From positions 62,001 through 126,000 of the forward strand of contig CAIJPD010000031.1 in NCBI GenBank assembly GCA_903822495.1: 64,000 bases of DNA, in the 5' to 3' direction. This document shows positions 13,082 through 20,477 of this stretch, piece by piece (position 1 is the first letter of the stretch; every line of letters starts with the position of its first letter). The position numbers and the translations under genes were made by a program. The notes under the pieces were generated by a model that saw only the letters and a list, made by a program, of their open reading frames with translations, was not told where the DNA came from and did not search any database. This DNA comes from an uncultured Chloroflexota bacterium. GTDB lineage: Bacteria; Chloroflexota; Limnocylindria; Limnocylindrales; CSP1-4.

Positions 13082-14014
13082 CAGTTCCAGGTGGCCGAAG
13101 ATCGCCTGCAGGCGCGCCCGATCCGCCGCGGGCAGCGGACCCGAGCCGATCGCGGCGGCGTTCTCCTCGAGGTGTTCTCGGCTGAAGGTGCCCGTCAGGA
13201 CCGTCGCGACGGCCGGGCCGCCCGCGGCGTAGCGGTAGCAGGCCGCCTGGACCGACGGGGTCCCGTCGTTGACCAGCCAGCCGAGGGGATCGGCGTCCGG
13301 GACGGCGTCCGGCCCGAGATCCCCGCCTGCCTTGAGGGCCGCGACCTGGGCCTCCAGCGCCGCCGGCGACGCGAGGGCGCGGCGCACTGCGGCCATGACC
13401 ACCACGCCCACGCCCCTCGCCGCGGCCACCGGCAGGACGTCCCGCTCGGCGTTCTGGTGGAGGACGTTGTAGCCGACCATGATCACGTCCACCTCGTCCT
13501 GGCGGACGGCCCGCGCCAGCGTCTCGTGGCGGGGGTCGTCACCGGCGAACGACTCCGTGACGCCGATCGCCCTGATCAGCCCGGCCTCGCGAGCGCGCAG
13601 GAGCACCGGAAGGTGGGTCGCCATCACCGCGTCATAGGCGCCGGCCTTCAGGGCGTGGATGTAGAAGACGTCGATCATGTCCGTCCCGAGCCGGGCGAGG
13701 CTCGAATGCATGGCGGCCTCCACCTCCGCGCCGGTGAGGAGCCTGCCATCCGGCGTCTGCGGCTGGTACTTGCTGGCGAGGACGTAGTCGCCGCGCGGCA
13801 CGCCCGCGAGGGCGGCCGCCAGGCGCGTCTCGCTGTCGCGGTAGGCCCGGGCGGTGTCGAAACAGTTGACGCCCAACTCCAGCGCCCGGAGCGCGAGCAG
13901 GCGTGCCTCGCGCGCCTCGGCCCCTCGCGCCTGCCCGAACAGGTTCGCCCCACCGGTCCCAAGACCGAGGAGGGAGACCTCGATGCCCGTCCTGCCGAGA
14001 GCCCGGTAGTCCAT
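13067..14014 (-). CDS. Aldo/keto reductase
   Basis: NAD(P)H-dependent carbonyl reductase of 315 residues, TIM-barrel AKR fold. The catalytic tetrad is visible as Asp and Tyr in CFDTARAYRDSE, Lys in VLASKYQPQ and His in VFYIHALKAG. The C-terminal SREHLEENAAA is the cofactor phosphate-binding helix. The ATG at 14014 (MDYRALGRTGIEVS) matches the family start exactly; the upstream extension is not used, although the ribosome binding site is weak. The closest named types are the L-fucose/D-threo-aldose dehydrogenase-like AKRs, which suits sugar-acid neighbours. It runs convergent with the enolase-family gene. Confidence 0.85.
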   Translation of the reverse strand: MDYRALGRTGIEVSLLGLGTGGANLFGQARGAEAREARLLALRALELGVNCFDTARAYRDSETRLAAALAGVPRGDYVLASKYQPQTPDGRLLTGAEVEAAMHSSLARLGTDMIDVFYIHALKAGAYDAVMATHLPVLLRAREAGLIRAIGVTESFAGDDPRHETLARAVRQDEVDVIMVGYNVLHQNAERDVLPVAAARGVGVVVMAAVRRALASPAALEAQVAALKAGGDLGPDAVPDADPLGWLVNDGTPSVQAACYRYAAGGPAVATVLTGTFSREHLEENAAAIGSGPLPAADRARLQAIFGHLELGLGK

Positions 14015-14183
14015 GCTCAGTTGCGCCCCAGCTGGGATTTCACGAACAGGCTCCGCTCGCCGTGGCCGGAGCCGGCATCGGCGATGGATCGCCGACCACG
14101 TAGGTCCGCTCCGCACGCGTGACACGCAGGGTACGAGGAAGTGGGGTTGACGGTCTCCGCAGCCCGCCGCTGCCCCGTGGGGG

Positions 14184-14189
14184 TAGCAT
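14184..14189 (+). promoter_or_regulatory. -10-like hexamer, possible leaderless start
   Basis: TAGCAT lies 7 bases before the ATG at 14197, with no ribosome binding site in between. This fits a promoter giving a leaderless message for the ceramidase-like gene. TTGACG at 14147-14152 is too far (31 bases) to be its -35. The rest of the 182-base divergent gap shows nothing else. Confidence 0.3.
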
Positions 14190-14196
14190 CGCCGCG

Positions 14197-15666
14197 ATGA
14201 CCATGCTTGCCGGTGCCGCCGCGGTCGACATCACGCCGCCCCTGCCGGTCGACGTCCTGGGGTTCGTCCGTCGTGCCGTGGCGCCGCGCCTGGCCTGGGA
14301 GCCGCTGCTGGCGACCGCCTGCGTGTTGCGCACGCCCGGCACGACCGTCGTCATCGTGGCCGCCGACCTCGCCGGGCTCACGACGCCGATCGCGGATCGA
14401 ATCCGCGAGCGCATCGCCGAGGCCATCGGCTGCGACCCGGCCAACGTGCTGCTGAACTCGAGCCACTCCCACTCCGCCCCGTGGCCCGGCGCAACGATCA
14501 AGCTGGGGGGCGAGTTCGACGGTTGGACCGAGCGCGAGCGTCGCTACTGGGAGAGCCTGCCGGACCTCTACGCATCGGCGGCCGTCCAGGCCGCCGAGCG
14601 GCTCGTGCCGGCGCGGGTCGGCGGCGGGGTGGGCAGGGTCGCCGGACTGGCGGTGAACCGGCGGGAGCGCACGGCGGATGGCCGGACGATCCTCGGCTGG
14701 AACCCCGACGGCTTCATCGACGAGTCGGTGGTCGCGATCCGCATCGACGAGGCGGGTGGCGGGCCGGCGCGCGGCGGTGCGGCATCCCCCGGTGGCATCG
14801 CGACGTTCGTCGGGTTCGGCTGCCACCCGGTGGTGCTTGGGCCCGAGCTGCCGCACGTCAGCCCCGATTTCGTGGGCCCGCTCAGGAGGCACCTCTCGTC
14901 CACCGGCCGTCCCGGGGCGGTCACGGTCTTCCTCCAGGGTGCCGCCGGAAACGTCCTGCCGCTCGAGGGCTTCTTCGATCACCATGGTCCCGAGGTCGTC
15001 TTCGGAGAACGGCTTGCCCTGGAAGCAGCCCACGCGATCGCCGATCTCGACCCCCGCCCCACAACGATCGAGGGCATCGAGTACGGGTCCGTCACGCCCA
15101 TCTCGCTGTACCGGCGGCGACCCGTCGAGGACCCGCCGGCCCAGCCGCTCCGCGTAGCGCGCCGGATCGTGGCCTTGCCGCTGCTGGAGCTTCCGGCCGT
15201 CGGAGCGCTCGAGACGGAGCTCGCCGAGCGCCACGCGGACCTTGCCGCCCGGCGGGCGAGGGGCGAAACCCGTGCCACCACGAACCCGGTCAAGTACCAC
15301 GTCGACTGGCTCGAGGCCATGCTGGCCGCGGAGCGCGCCGGGGGCCGGCCGACCGAGGTCCCGGGCGAGATCTGGGCCGCCCGCCTGGGCGACTGTGCCA
15401 TCGTCGGGGCCCCGGGCGAGATCTTCGGCGAGATCGGCGCGGCCGTCCGCGCGGGGTCGCCGGCGGCGGTCACGATCTTCGCCGGCTACTGCCAGGGCGT
15501 GCTGGGCTACGTTCCCACCCCGGAGGAGTACCCGTACGGCGGGTATGAGCCCGCGGTCTCGCATCGCGGCTATGGCCTTCCGGCCCCGTTCTCGCCGGAC
15601 GTTGCCGGCATCATCCGCGAAACGTCGCTGTCCCTCCTTCGCGAACTGTTCGCAGATGAAGGCTGA
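14197..15666 (+). CDS. Neutral/alkaline ceramidase-like hydrolase
   Basis: A 489-residue protein of the neutral ceramidase N-terminal-domain family, a zinc hydrolase acting on an amide bond. Family landmarks: VDITPPLPVDVLGF at the start, LNSSHSHSAPWPG (zinc His pair), FGCHPVVLGPE (zinc His), LQGAAGNVLP, and GYCQGVLGYVPTPEEYPYGG near the end. There is no signal peptide and no C-terminal domain, so it is cytosolic and unlikely to act on sphingolipid. Bacterial homologues of this shape sit in sugar and amide catabolic clusters. It overlaps the next gene by 11 bases, so the two are probably co-translated. Family sure, substrate unknown. Confidence 0.8.
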   Translation: MTMLAGAAAVDITPPLPVDVLGFVRRAVAPRLAWEPLLATACVLRTPGTTVVIVAADLAGLTTPIADRIRERIAEAIGCDPANVLLNSSHSHSAPWPGATIKLGGEFDGWTERERRYWESLPDLYASAAVQAAERLVPARVGGGVGRVAGLAVNRRERTADGRTILGWNPDGFIDESVVAIRIDEAGGGPARGGAASPGGIATFVGFGCHPVVLGPELPHVSPDFVGPLRRHLSSTGRPGAVTVFLQGAAGNVLPLEGFFDHHGPEVVFGERLALEAAHAIADLDPRPTTIEGIEYGSVTPISLYRRRPVEDPPAQPLRVARRIVALPLLELPAVGALETELAERHADLAARRARGETRATTNPVKYHVDWLEAMLAAERAGGRPTEVPGEIWAARLGDCAIVGAPGEIFGEIGAAVRAGSPAAVTIFAGYCQGVLGYVPTPEEYPYGGYEPAVSHRGYGLPAPFSPDVAGIIRETSLSLLRELFADEG

Positions 15667-17056
15667 CGTCGCCTGGCGACCCCGCGTCGGCCTCGTGACG
15701 GTCCGCTTCACGCTGTACGACGCGCAGATGGGCTCCGACTTCGCGGAACGGATGCGCGCCCACGCGGCCCGATCTGCGGAGATCCTCGGCCGGTTCGCGG
15801 ATGTCATGGCGCCGCCCCTGATCGAGTCCGAGGCGGATGCCGCGGTGGCCGCCAGGCAGCTGGCGTCGGAGCGGCTCGACGCGGTGGTCTTCGCCCCCAC
15901 GATGGTCGCGCCCCCGTCATTCGCCGACCTCGCGCTCGCCTCGGTCGATGCGCCGCTGGTGATCTGGAACGCGCCGGCCATCGACCGGCTGCCCGACGAC
16001 TATCGCCAGGACGAGGCGACGGTCCACTCGACCACCGTGGGGTCGGTCATGTTCGGCAATGTCCGGGTCCGCCGTGGTCGCGAGTTCCAGGTCGTGACCG
16101 CGGGCCACGACGATCCGGTCCGACTCGGGACGCTCGAGCGGACGGTCCGGGCCGTCGCCGTCGCGGGATCCCTGCGCGGATCGACGTTCCTCCGAGTTGG
16201 GGACACGATCCCCGGCTATCTCGACGTGGAGGCGGACGATGCCGCGCTCGCCCGACTGGGTGTGCGGGAGGTCCGTCTTCCCCTCGGGGAGTGGGAGGCC
16301 CGGGTTCGCGCCGCGGACGCCGCTCGGGTGGATGTCCTGGATCGCGACGTACGCCTGCGCTGGGCGGGCGACCCGGGCCCGTGCGCCTCCGGCAGCGCGC
16401 GGATCGCCGTCGCCTTGTCGAGCGCGCTCGATGAGCACGGCGCCGCCGGCGGCGCCGTGAACTGTCACGGTGCCTGGTTCCGCGAAAGCACCGAGGTGGG
16501 CCTGCCCGCCTGCCTCGCGGTCGCCATCGAGACCGACCGCGGCCGCCCGATCGCATGCACCGGAGATCAGCCCACGGCGATCGCGCTGACGCTCGCCCGC
16601 CGATTGACGGGTGCCGCCCTCTACTGCGAGTGCTACGTCCCCGAGCGTGCGACCGGCCTCGTCCTCGTGGCAGCCGGCGGCGAGGGCGATCCCGCCTGGG
16701 CGGAGCCCGCGGACCGCGTGACCCTGGAGGCAAACGATCACTACCCCGGCCTGCTCGGCGAGGGCACGTCCATCGCCTTCGGGCTGCGCACCGGTCCGGC
16801 GACGATCCTCTCCCTCTCGCCAACCGACGACGGCTGGGTCCTGGCCTGGGCGACCGGCGCCGTCGTCGAGTCGCGCTCCTCGGCGATGCGCGGGCCCAAC
16901 GGGATGTTCCGCTTCGATTCCGGCGTCGGCGAGGAGGCGATGAGCCGCTGGATCCGCTCCGGCGCGACCCACCACAACGCGCTCGCCCCGGGGCGCCTCG
17001 ATGTCGAGGTGCCGGCCCTGGCCGCCGCCCTCGGCATCCGTCAGCACCGGGTCTAG
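15656..17056 (+). CDS. L-fucose/L-arabinose isomerase-like protein
   Basis: A 466-residue protein with the FucI/AraA-like three-domain outline: N-terminal VGLVTVRFTLYDAQMG, a Rossmann-type middle (LDAVVFAPTMVAPPS), and a C-terminal part with NCHGAWFRES, CTGDQPTAIALTLARR and GATHHNALAPG. Typical family members carry Glu/Asp and a His-Cys-Gly at the metal site. Here the equivalents read CTGDQPTA and AAGGEGD, so the metal site differs and simple aldose-ketose isomerase activity is doubtful. It begins inside the stop region of the ceramidase-like gene. Its stop shares bases with the stop of the convergent gene (CTAG, 17053-17056). Confidence 0.65.
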   Translation: MKADVAWRPRVGLVTVRFTLYDAQMGSDFAERMRAHAARSAEILGRFADVMAPPLIESEADAAVAARQLASERLDAVVFAPTMVAPPSFADLALASVDAPLVIWNAPAIDRLPDDYRQDEATVHSTTVGSVMFGNVRVRRGREFQVVTAGHDDPVRLGTLERTVRAVAVAGSLRGSTFLRVGDTIPGYLDVEADDAALARLGVREVRLPLGEWEARVRAADAARVDVLDRDVRLRWAGDPGPCASGSARIAVALSSALDEHGAAGGAVNCHGAWFRESTEVGLPACLAVAIETDRGRPIACTGDQPTAIALTLARRLTGAALYCECYVPERATGLVLVAAGGEGDPAWAEPADRVTLEANDHYPGLLGEGTSIAFGLRTGPATILSLSPTDDGWVLAWATGAVVESRSSAMRGPNGMFRFDSGVGEEAMSRWIRSGATHHNALAPGRLDVEVPALAAALGIRQHRV

Positions 17057-17072
17057 CCGGGGGCCGACCCGG
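17047..17072. terminator. Possible bidirectional hairpin
   Basis: Arms CCGGGTC (17047-17053) and GACCCGG (17066-17072) with a 12-base loop span the overlapping stop codons of two convergent genes. There is no U-run; modest support. Confidence 0.3.
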
Positions 17073-17958
17073 GCTGCCCGGAGGGGGTCGCGTTCGACGA
17101 TGCGGGCACGAGCAGGCGGACCACCCGCCGAAGGTCGCCGACCAGCGGCTGCCCGGCGAAGCCGTAGGCGGCTCCGGCCGGCCGGCCGAGCAGCCACGCC
17201 GAGCCGAAGGCCGCGCCGGCGATGCGGGTCACCCCGCCGGCAGCACCGGCGCCCACGAGCGTGAACGGGATCGACAGCTCGGCCGCCAGTCGCGTCGTCG
17301 CGCTGAGCACGGCCAGCAGGTCCGCCCGGTCGCGGCAGGGGGTCACGATCTTGAGGAGGTCGGCGCCGCGGGCGACCGCCGCGTCCGCGATGCGCAGCAG
17401 GCCGTCGACCGCCTGGGGTCGCCCCGTGTGACACGAGAACAGCGCCTGGGCGCCCAGGGACCTGGCGGTCGCCGCCACCTCCCGCTGCCGTTCGATGGCG
17501 GTCGGCGACCAGGTGACCTCGGCCGGCTCGCCCGGGCTGGACGCGAACGCCTCGGCCGCGGCGCTCCCGGGCGGCGGGGCCGGCCGCGGGTCGAACGTGT
17601 CCAGCTCGATGTCGATCGCGACCGAACCGGCAGCGACCAGCGCCAGCTGGCGCTCCATCCGCTCGTCGTCCGGCCAATCCGGCATCTCCGCCTCCGCCAG
17701 CCCGTACGCGGTCATGAACGCGCGGCGGCGGCACGACGTGTAGGCGGGCGCGGGTGCCGCGCCGAGCAGGGCCGCCAGGGACGCGGGCGACGCGCCGGAC
17801 AGGGTCGGGAGGTTGACCTCGAAGGCGTCGGCGCCGTCGGACAGCGCCTGCCGCATCGTCTCGGCCGCCGTGGCAACGTCCCGGTCGGTGATCACGGCCA
17901 CGATGAACGGGCGCCCCAGCGATCCCAGCTGCGAGGTGTTCACGGAGCGCTCAGCCAT
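17053..17958 (-). CDS. Type I 3-dehydroquinate dehydratase-like aldolase
   Basis: A 301-residue TIM barrel of the type I dehydroquinase family. Landmarks are FIVAVITDRDV at strand 1, DAFEVNLPTL, the IDIELDT strand, the His in LFSCHTGRPQ, the Schiff-base Lys in GADLLKIVTPC, and the C-terminal GAGAAGGVTRIAGAAFGSA, which matches the phosphate-end motif of AroD. The Schiff-base Lys and His are therefore in place. The rest is divergent, and its partner is an ICL-family lyase rather than shikimate genes, so a catabolic dehydratase or aldolase role is more likely than aromatic biosynthesis. The ATG at 17958 overlaps the ICL-family stop by 8 bases. Confidence 0.72.
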   Translation of the reverse strand: MAERSVNTSQLGSLGRPFIVAVITDRDVATAAETMRQALSDGADAFEVNLPTLSGASPASLAALLGAAPAPAYTSCRRRAFMTAYGLAEAEMPDWPDDERMERQLALVAAGSVAIDIELDTFDPRPAPPPGSAAAEAFASSPGEPAEVTWSPTAIERQREVAATARSLGAQALFSCHTGRPQAVDGLLRIADAAVARGADLLKIVTPCRDRADLLAVLSATTRLAAELSIPFTLVGAGAAGGVTRIAGAAFGSAWLLGRPAGAAYGFAGQPLVGDLRRVVRLLVPASSNATPSGQPGSAPG

Positions 17959-18820
17959 CCGTCCGCCGGCCCGGCTCGTAGCGGTCCTCGGCGGCGATGA
18001 TCTCCGGCAGGCCGACAAGGTCGTTGAATTCGTCGAACGAGAGCATTCGCTCCGCGTACGCGCCGTAGCTCCCCGTCTGCTTCAGCTCCGCGTAGTAGCC
18101 CCGCAGCGCATGCGAGACCGCGTACAGCACGTCCGCCTGGAGCAGGAACCGGTAGCCCAGGCGTTCCAGGGCCGCCTTGGGGAGGAGCGGCGAGAGGCCC
18201 TTGAACACCCAGTTGTAGAGGAGGGGAGCGTCGATGAGCCGGGGAAGCCGCTCCACCTGCTCGAGCGAGGTCGGCGCCTCGATGAAGATGACGTCGGCAC
18301 CGGCCTCGCGGTAGGCGTTGGCCCGATCGACCGCCTCGTTGAAGCCCTCCACGGCGAGTGCGTCGGTCCGGGCGAAGAGGAGGAAGTCCTCCGTCGTGCG
18401 CGTGTCCACGAAGGCATGGATCTTGGCGACAAAGTCGGCCTGCGGGACGACCCGCTTGCCGCGCATGTGCCCGCACTTCTTGGGCAGCACCTGGTCCTCC
18501 AGGTGGATCGCGGACGCGCCGGCGTGCTGCATCTCGCGCACCAGGCGGCGGACGTTCAGGTAGTTCCCGTAGCCGTCGTCGCCGTCCGCCAGGATGGGCG
18601 CCTGCACCACAGCTGCTACGCGCCGGACGGCCTCCGCCTGCTCGGTCAGCGTCAGGAGGCCGACGTCGGGCATCCCGAATGCGGAGCCCGACGTGTTGTA
18701 GCCGCCCACGTGCAGCCAGTCGAAGTCGAGCCGACTGGCGATCCGCGCCGCGAGGGCATCGTTGACGCTGACGACCTGGGCGATCGAGGTCCCGCTCCTG
18801 AGGTCGGCCTTGAGGCCCAT
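17951..18820 (-). CDS. Isocitrate lyase/PEP mutase family protein
   Basis: A 289-residue enzyme of the ICL/PEPM superfamily. Seen are the GGYNTSGSAFGMPDVGL substrate loop, the Mg-binding Asp residues in PILADGDDGYGN, IHLEDQVLPKKCGHM (the KKCGH loop with the catalytic Cys of true lyases), ARTDALAVEGF, and VIFIEAPTSLEQV. The Cys loop points to a C-C lyase such as methylisocitrate, dimethylmalate or a related 2-hydroxyacid lyase, not a PEP mutase. The ATG at 18820 has AGGAG 7 bases upstream. It forms a two-gene operon with the dehydroquinase-like gene and is divergent from the M81 run. Confidence 0.85.
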   Translation of the reverse strand: MGLKADLRSGTSIAQVVSVNDALAARIASRLDFDWLHVGGYNTSGSAFGMPDVGLLTLTEQAEAVRRVAAVVQAPILADGDDGYGNYLNVRRLVREMQHAGASAIHLEDQVLPKKCGHMRGKRVVPQADFVAKIHAFVDTRTTEDFLLFARTDALAVEGFNEAVDRANAYREAGADVIFIEAPTSLEQVERLPRLIDAPLLYNWVFKGLSPLLPKAALERLGYRFLLQADVLYAVSHALRGYYAELKQTGSYGAYAERMLSFDEFNDLVGLPEIIAAEDRYEPGRRTDG

Positions 18821-18943
18821 CGCGCGTCTCCTGGTCGGCCGGGCCACCCCGGCAGCCCGGGGCGGGTCTGTCGCCCGGCACGGGCCCACCGTACTATGGT
18901 GGCCCGGCTGCTGGAAGCCCGGTCTTGACACAGGGAGCGCCCG
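18821..18943. promoter_or_regulatory. Divergent promoter region with dyad
   Basis: Between the ICL-family gene and the first M81 gene, arms CCACC (18886-18890) and GGTGG (18898-18902), extendable with one bulge, flank GTACTAT. The central TACTAT is a -10-like hexamer for the plus strand. A TTGACA at 18925-18930 is too close to the start at 18944 to serve it. A dyad over a -10 in a divergent gap is a reasonable operator candidate. Confidence 0.35.
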
Positions 18944-20449
18944 ATGCGACTCGCGGTTCTCGGCATCATGCACGAGACGAACACCTTCTCGAACGTCCCG
19001 ACGGACGACCGGGTGTTCGAGGAGTCAACGATCGGGAATGGCCCGGGCATCCTCCTCGGGGACCGCGTCTGGGAGGTCTGGGGGGACTCCGGTATCACCG
19101 TCGCGGGCTACAAGGACGCGGATGCCGAACCGGGCGTCCAGGTCGTCCCGGTCGGCTGGGCCACCACCAACACGGGCGGAAAGCTCCCGACCTCCACCTT
19201 CGACCGCATCGTGGCCGGACAGCTGGCACGGCTGGAGGCCGAGGGGCCGTTCGACGGCATCCTGCTGGGCCAGCACGGGGCCATGGTCGTCGAGGGCTAT
19301 CCCGACGGCGACGCGGAGTTCATCCGACGGGTCCGCGCAGCCGTGGGCCCCCGCGTGCCGATCGGCAATGTCATGGACACGCACGGGAACGTCTCGCCCG
19401 CCCAGGTCCACGGCGTCGACGTCACCCTTCTCTGGCGCACCAACCCGCACATGGACTGCCGCGACCGAGGGCTCCAGTGCGCCCGACTGATCGCCCAGAC
19501 GATCCGCGGCGAGATCCAGCCGGTCCAGGCGATCGTCAACCCGCCGCTCGTGGCCAACATCCTCGCCCAGAACACGGCCGACGAGCCGATGCGCGGGCTG
19601 CTGGCCCAGGCCCTCGAGCTGACGGCGGCCACGCCTGGCTTGCTCGACGCCAGCATCGGCGAGGGCTTCCCGTACGGCGACGTGCCCCACATGGGGATGG
19701 CCCTGGTCGCCGTGGCCGATCGGGACATCTCCCTCGCCGAGAGGGTGGCTCGCACGCTTGCCCGGCGGACCTGGGAGCTGCGCGAGGCCTTCGACCCTCG
19801 GGGCGTCTCTGTCGCGGACGCGGTCCGCCTGGAGCGCGGCGACGCCGCGGGACCCATCGTGCTGCTCGACTGCGGTGACAACATGGGCGCCGGGACGCCG
19901 GGCGACTCCACCTTCATCCTGGACGGCCTCCTCCGGGAGCGGCGGACCGGCTGGCTCCTCACCGTTCACGATCCCGAGGCTGTCCTGGCCTGCGTCGCGG
20001 CCGGCGTCGGCGGGAACGTCCAGCTGATGGTCGGCGGCAAGATCGACGGGCTGCACGGCACCCCCCAGCCGATCACCGGACGGGTGCGCACGCTGGCGGA
20101 CGGCAAGTTCAAGGCCCACGACGCTCGGGTCCATGCCGGGCACAAGGAGTTCGACGGCGGGACCACGGCCGTGGTGCAGACCGACGGCGGCGGGACCGTT
20201 GTCCTGACCACGCTCCCGGTGATGACCATGAGCCTCGACCAGCACTACTCGATCGGCATCAACCCGGCCCGGTTCGATCTCGTCGTCACCAAGGGCGTGA
20301 TGTCGCCACAGCCCGCGTACGGCGTGATCGCCTCGCGCATGGTCTACGTGGACACGCCCGGGATCTCCACCGCCAACCCGCGCTTCCTGGGCCACCAGCA
20401 TCGGCGCCGCCCGATGTTCCCGTTCGAGCAGGACACGGAGTGGTCATGA
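18944..20449 (+). CDS. M81-family metallopeptidase (MlrC-like), copy 1
   Basis: A 501-residue member of the M81/MlrC family, named for microcystinase C, which cleaves linearised microcystin. Most bacterial members have unknown substrates and sit with HyuA/HyuB. Metal-site landmarks are IMHETNTFS (residues 8-16), GQHGAMV and NVMDTHGNVS; the C-terminal MlrC_C domain begins around LLDCGDNMGAGTPGDST. There is no signal peptide. An AGGGAG site lies 6 bases before the ATG. It is followed after 28 bases by a near-identical paralogue, and it opens the nine-gene catabolic run. Confidence 0.88.
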   Translation: MRLAVLGIMHETNTFSNVPTDDRVFEESTIGNGPGILLGDRVWEVWGDSGITVAGYKDADAEPGVQVVPVGWATTNTGGKLPTSTFDRIVAGQLARLEAEGPFDGILLGQHGAMVVEGYPDGDAEFIRRVRAAVGPRVPIGNVMDTHGNVSPAQVHGVDVTLLWRTNPHMDCRDRGLQCARLIAQTIRGEIQPVQAIVNPPLVANILAQNTADEPMRGLLAQALELTAATPGLLDASIGEGFPYGDVPHMGMALVAVADRDISLAERVARTLARRTWELREAFDPRGVSVADAVRLERGDAAGPIVLLDCGDNMGAGTPGDSTFILDGLLRERRTGWLLTVHDPEAVLACVAAGVGGNVQLMVGGKIDGLHGTPQPITGRVRTLADGKFKAHDARVHAGHKEFDGGTTAVVQTDGGGTVVLTTLPVMTMSLDQHYSIGINPARFDLVVTKGVMSPQPAYGVIASRMVYVDTPGISTANPRFLGHQHRRRPMFPFEQDTEWS

Positions 20450-20477
20450 CGCGGTTCGAGGGCGGAGGCACGGAGCG

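Noticed and set aside
14147-14152. TTGACG as -35 paired with TAGCAT at 14184
   Set aside because: The 31-base spacing is far too long for sigma-70.
18925-18930. Perfect TTGACA as -35 for the first M81 gene
   Set aside because: Only 13 bases separate it from the ATG, and no -10 lies 16-18 bases downstream before or just after the start.
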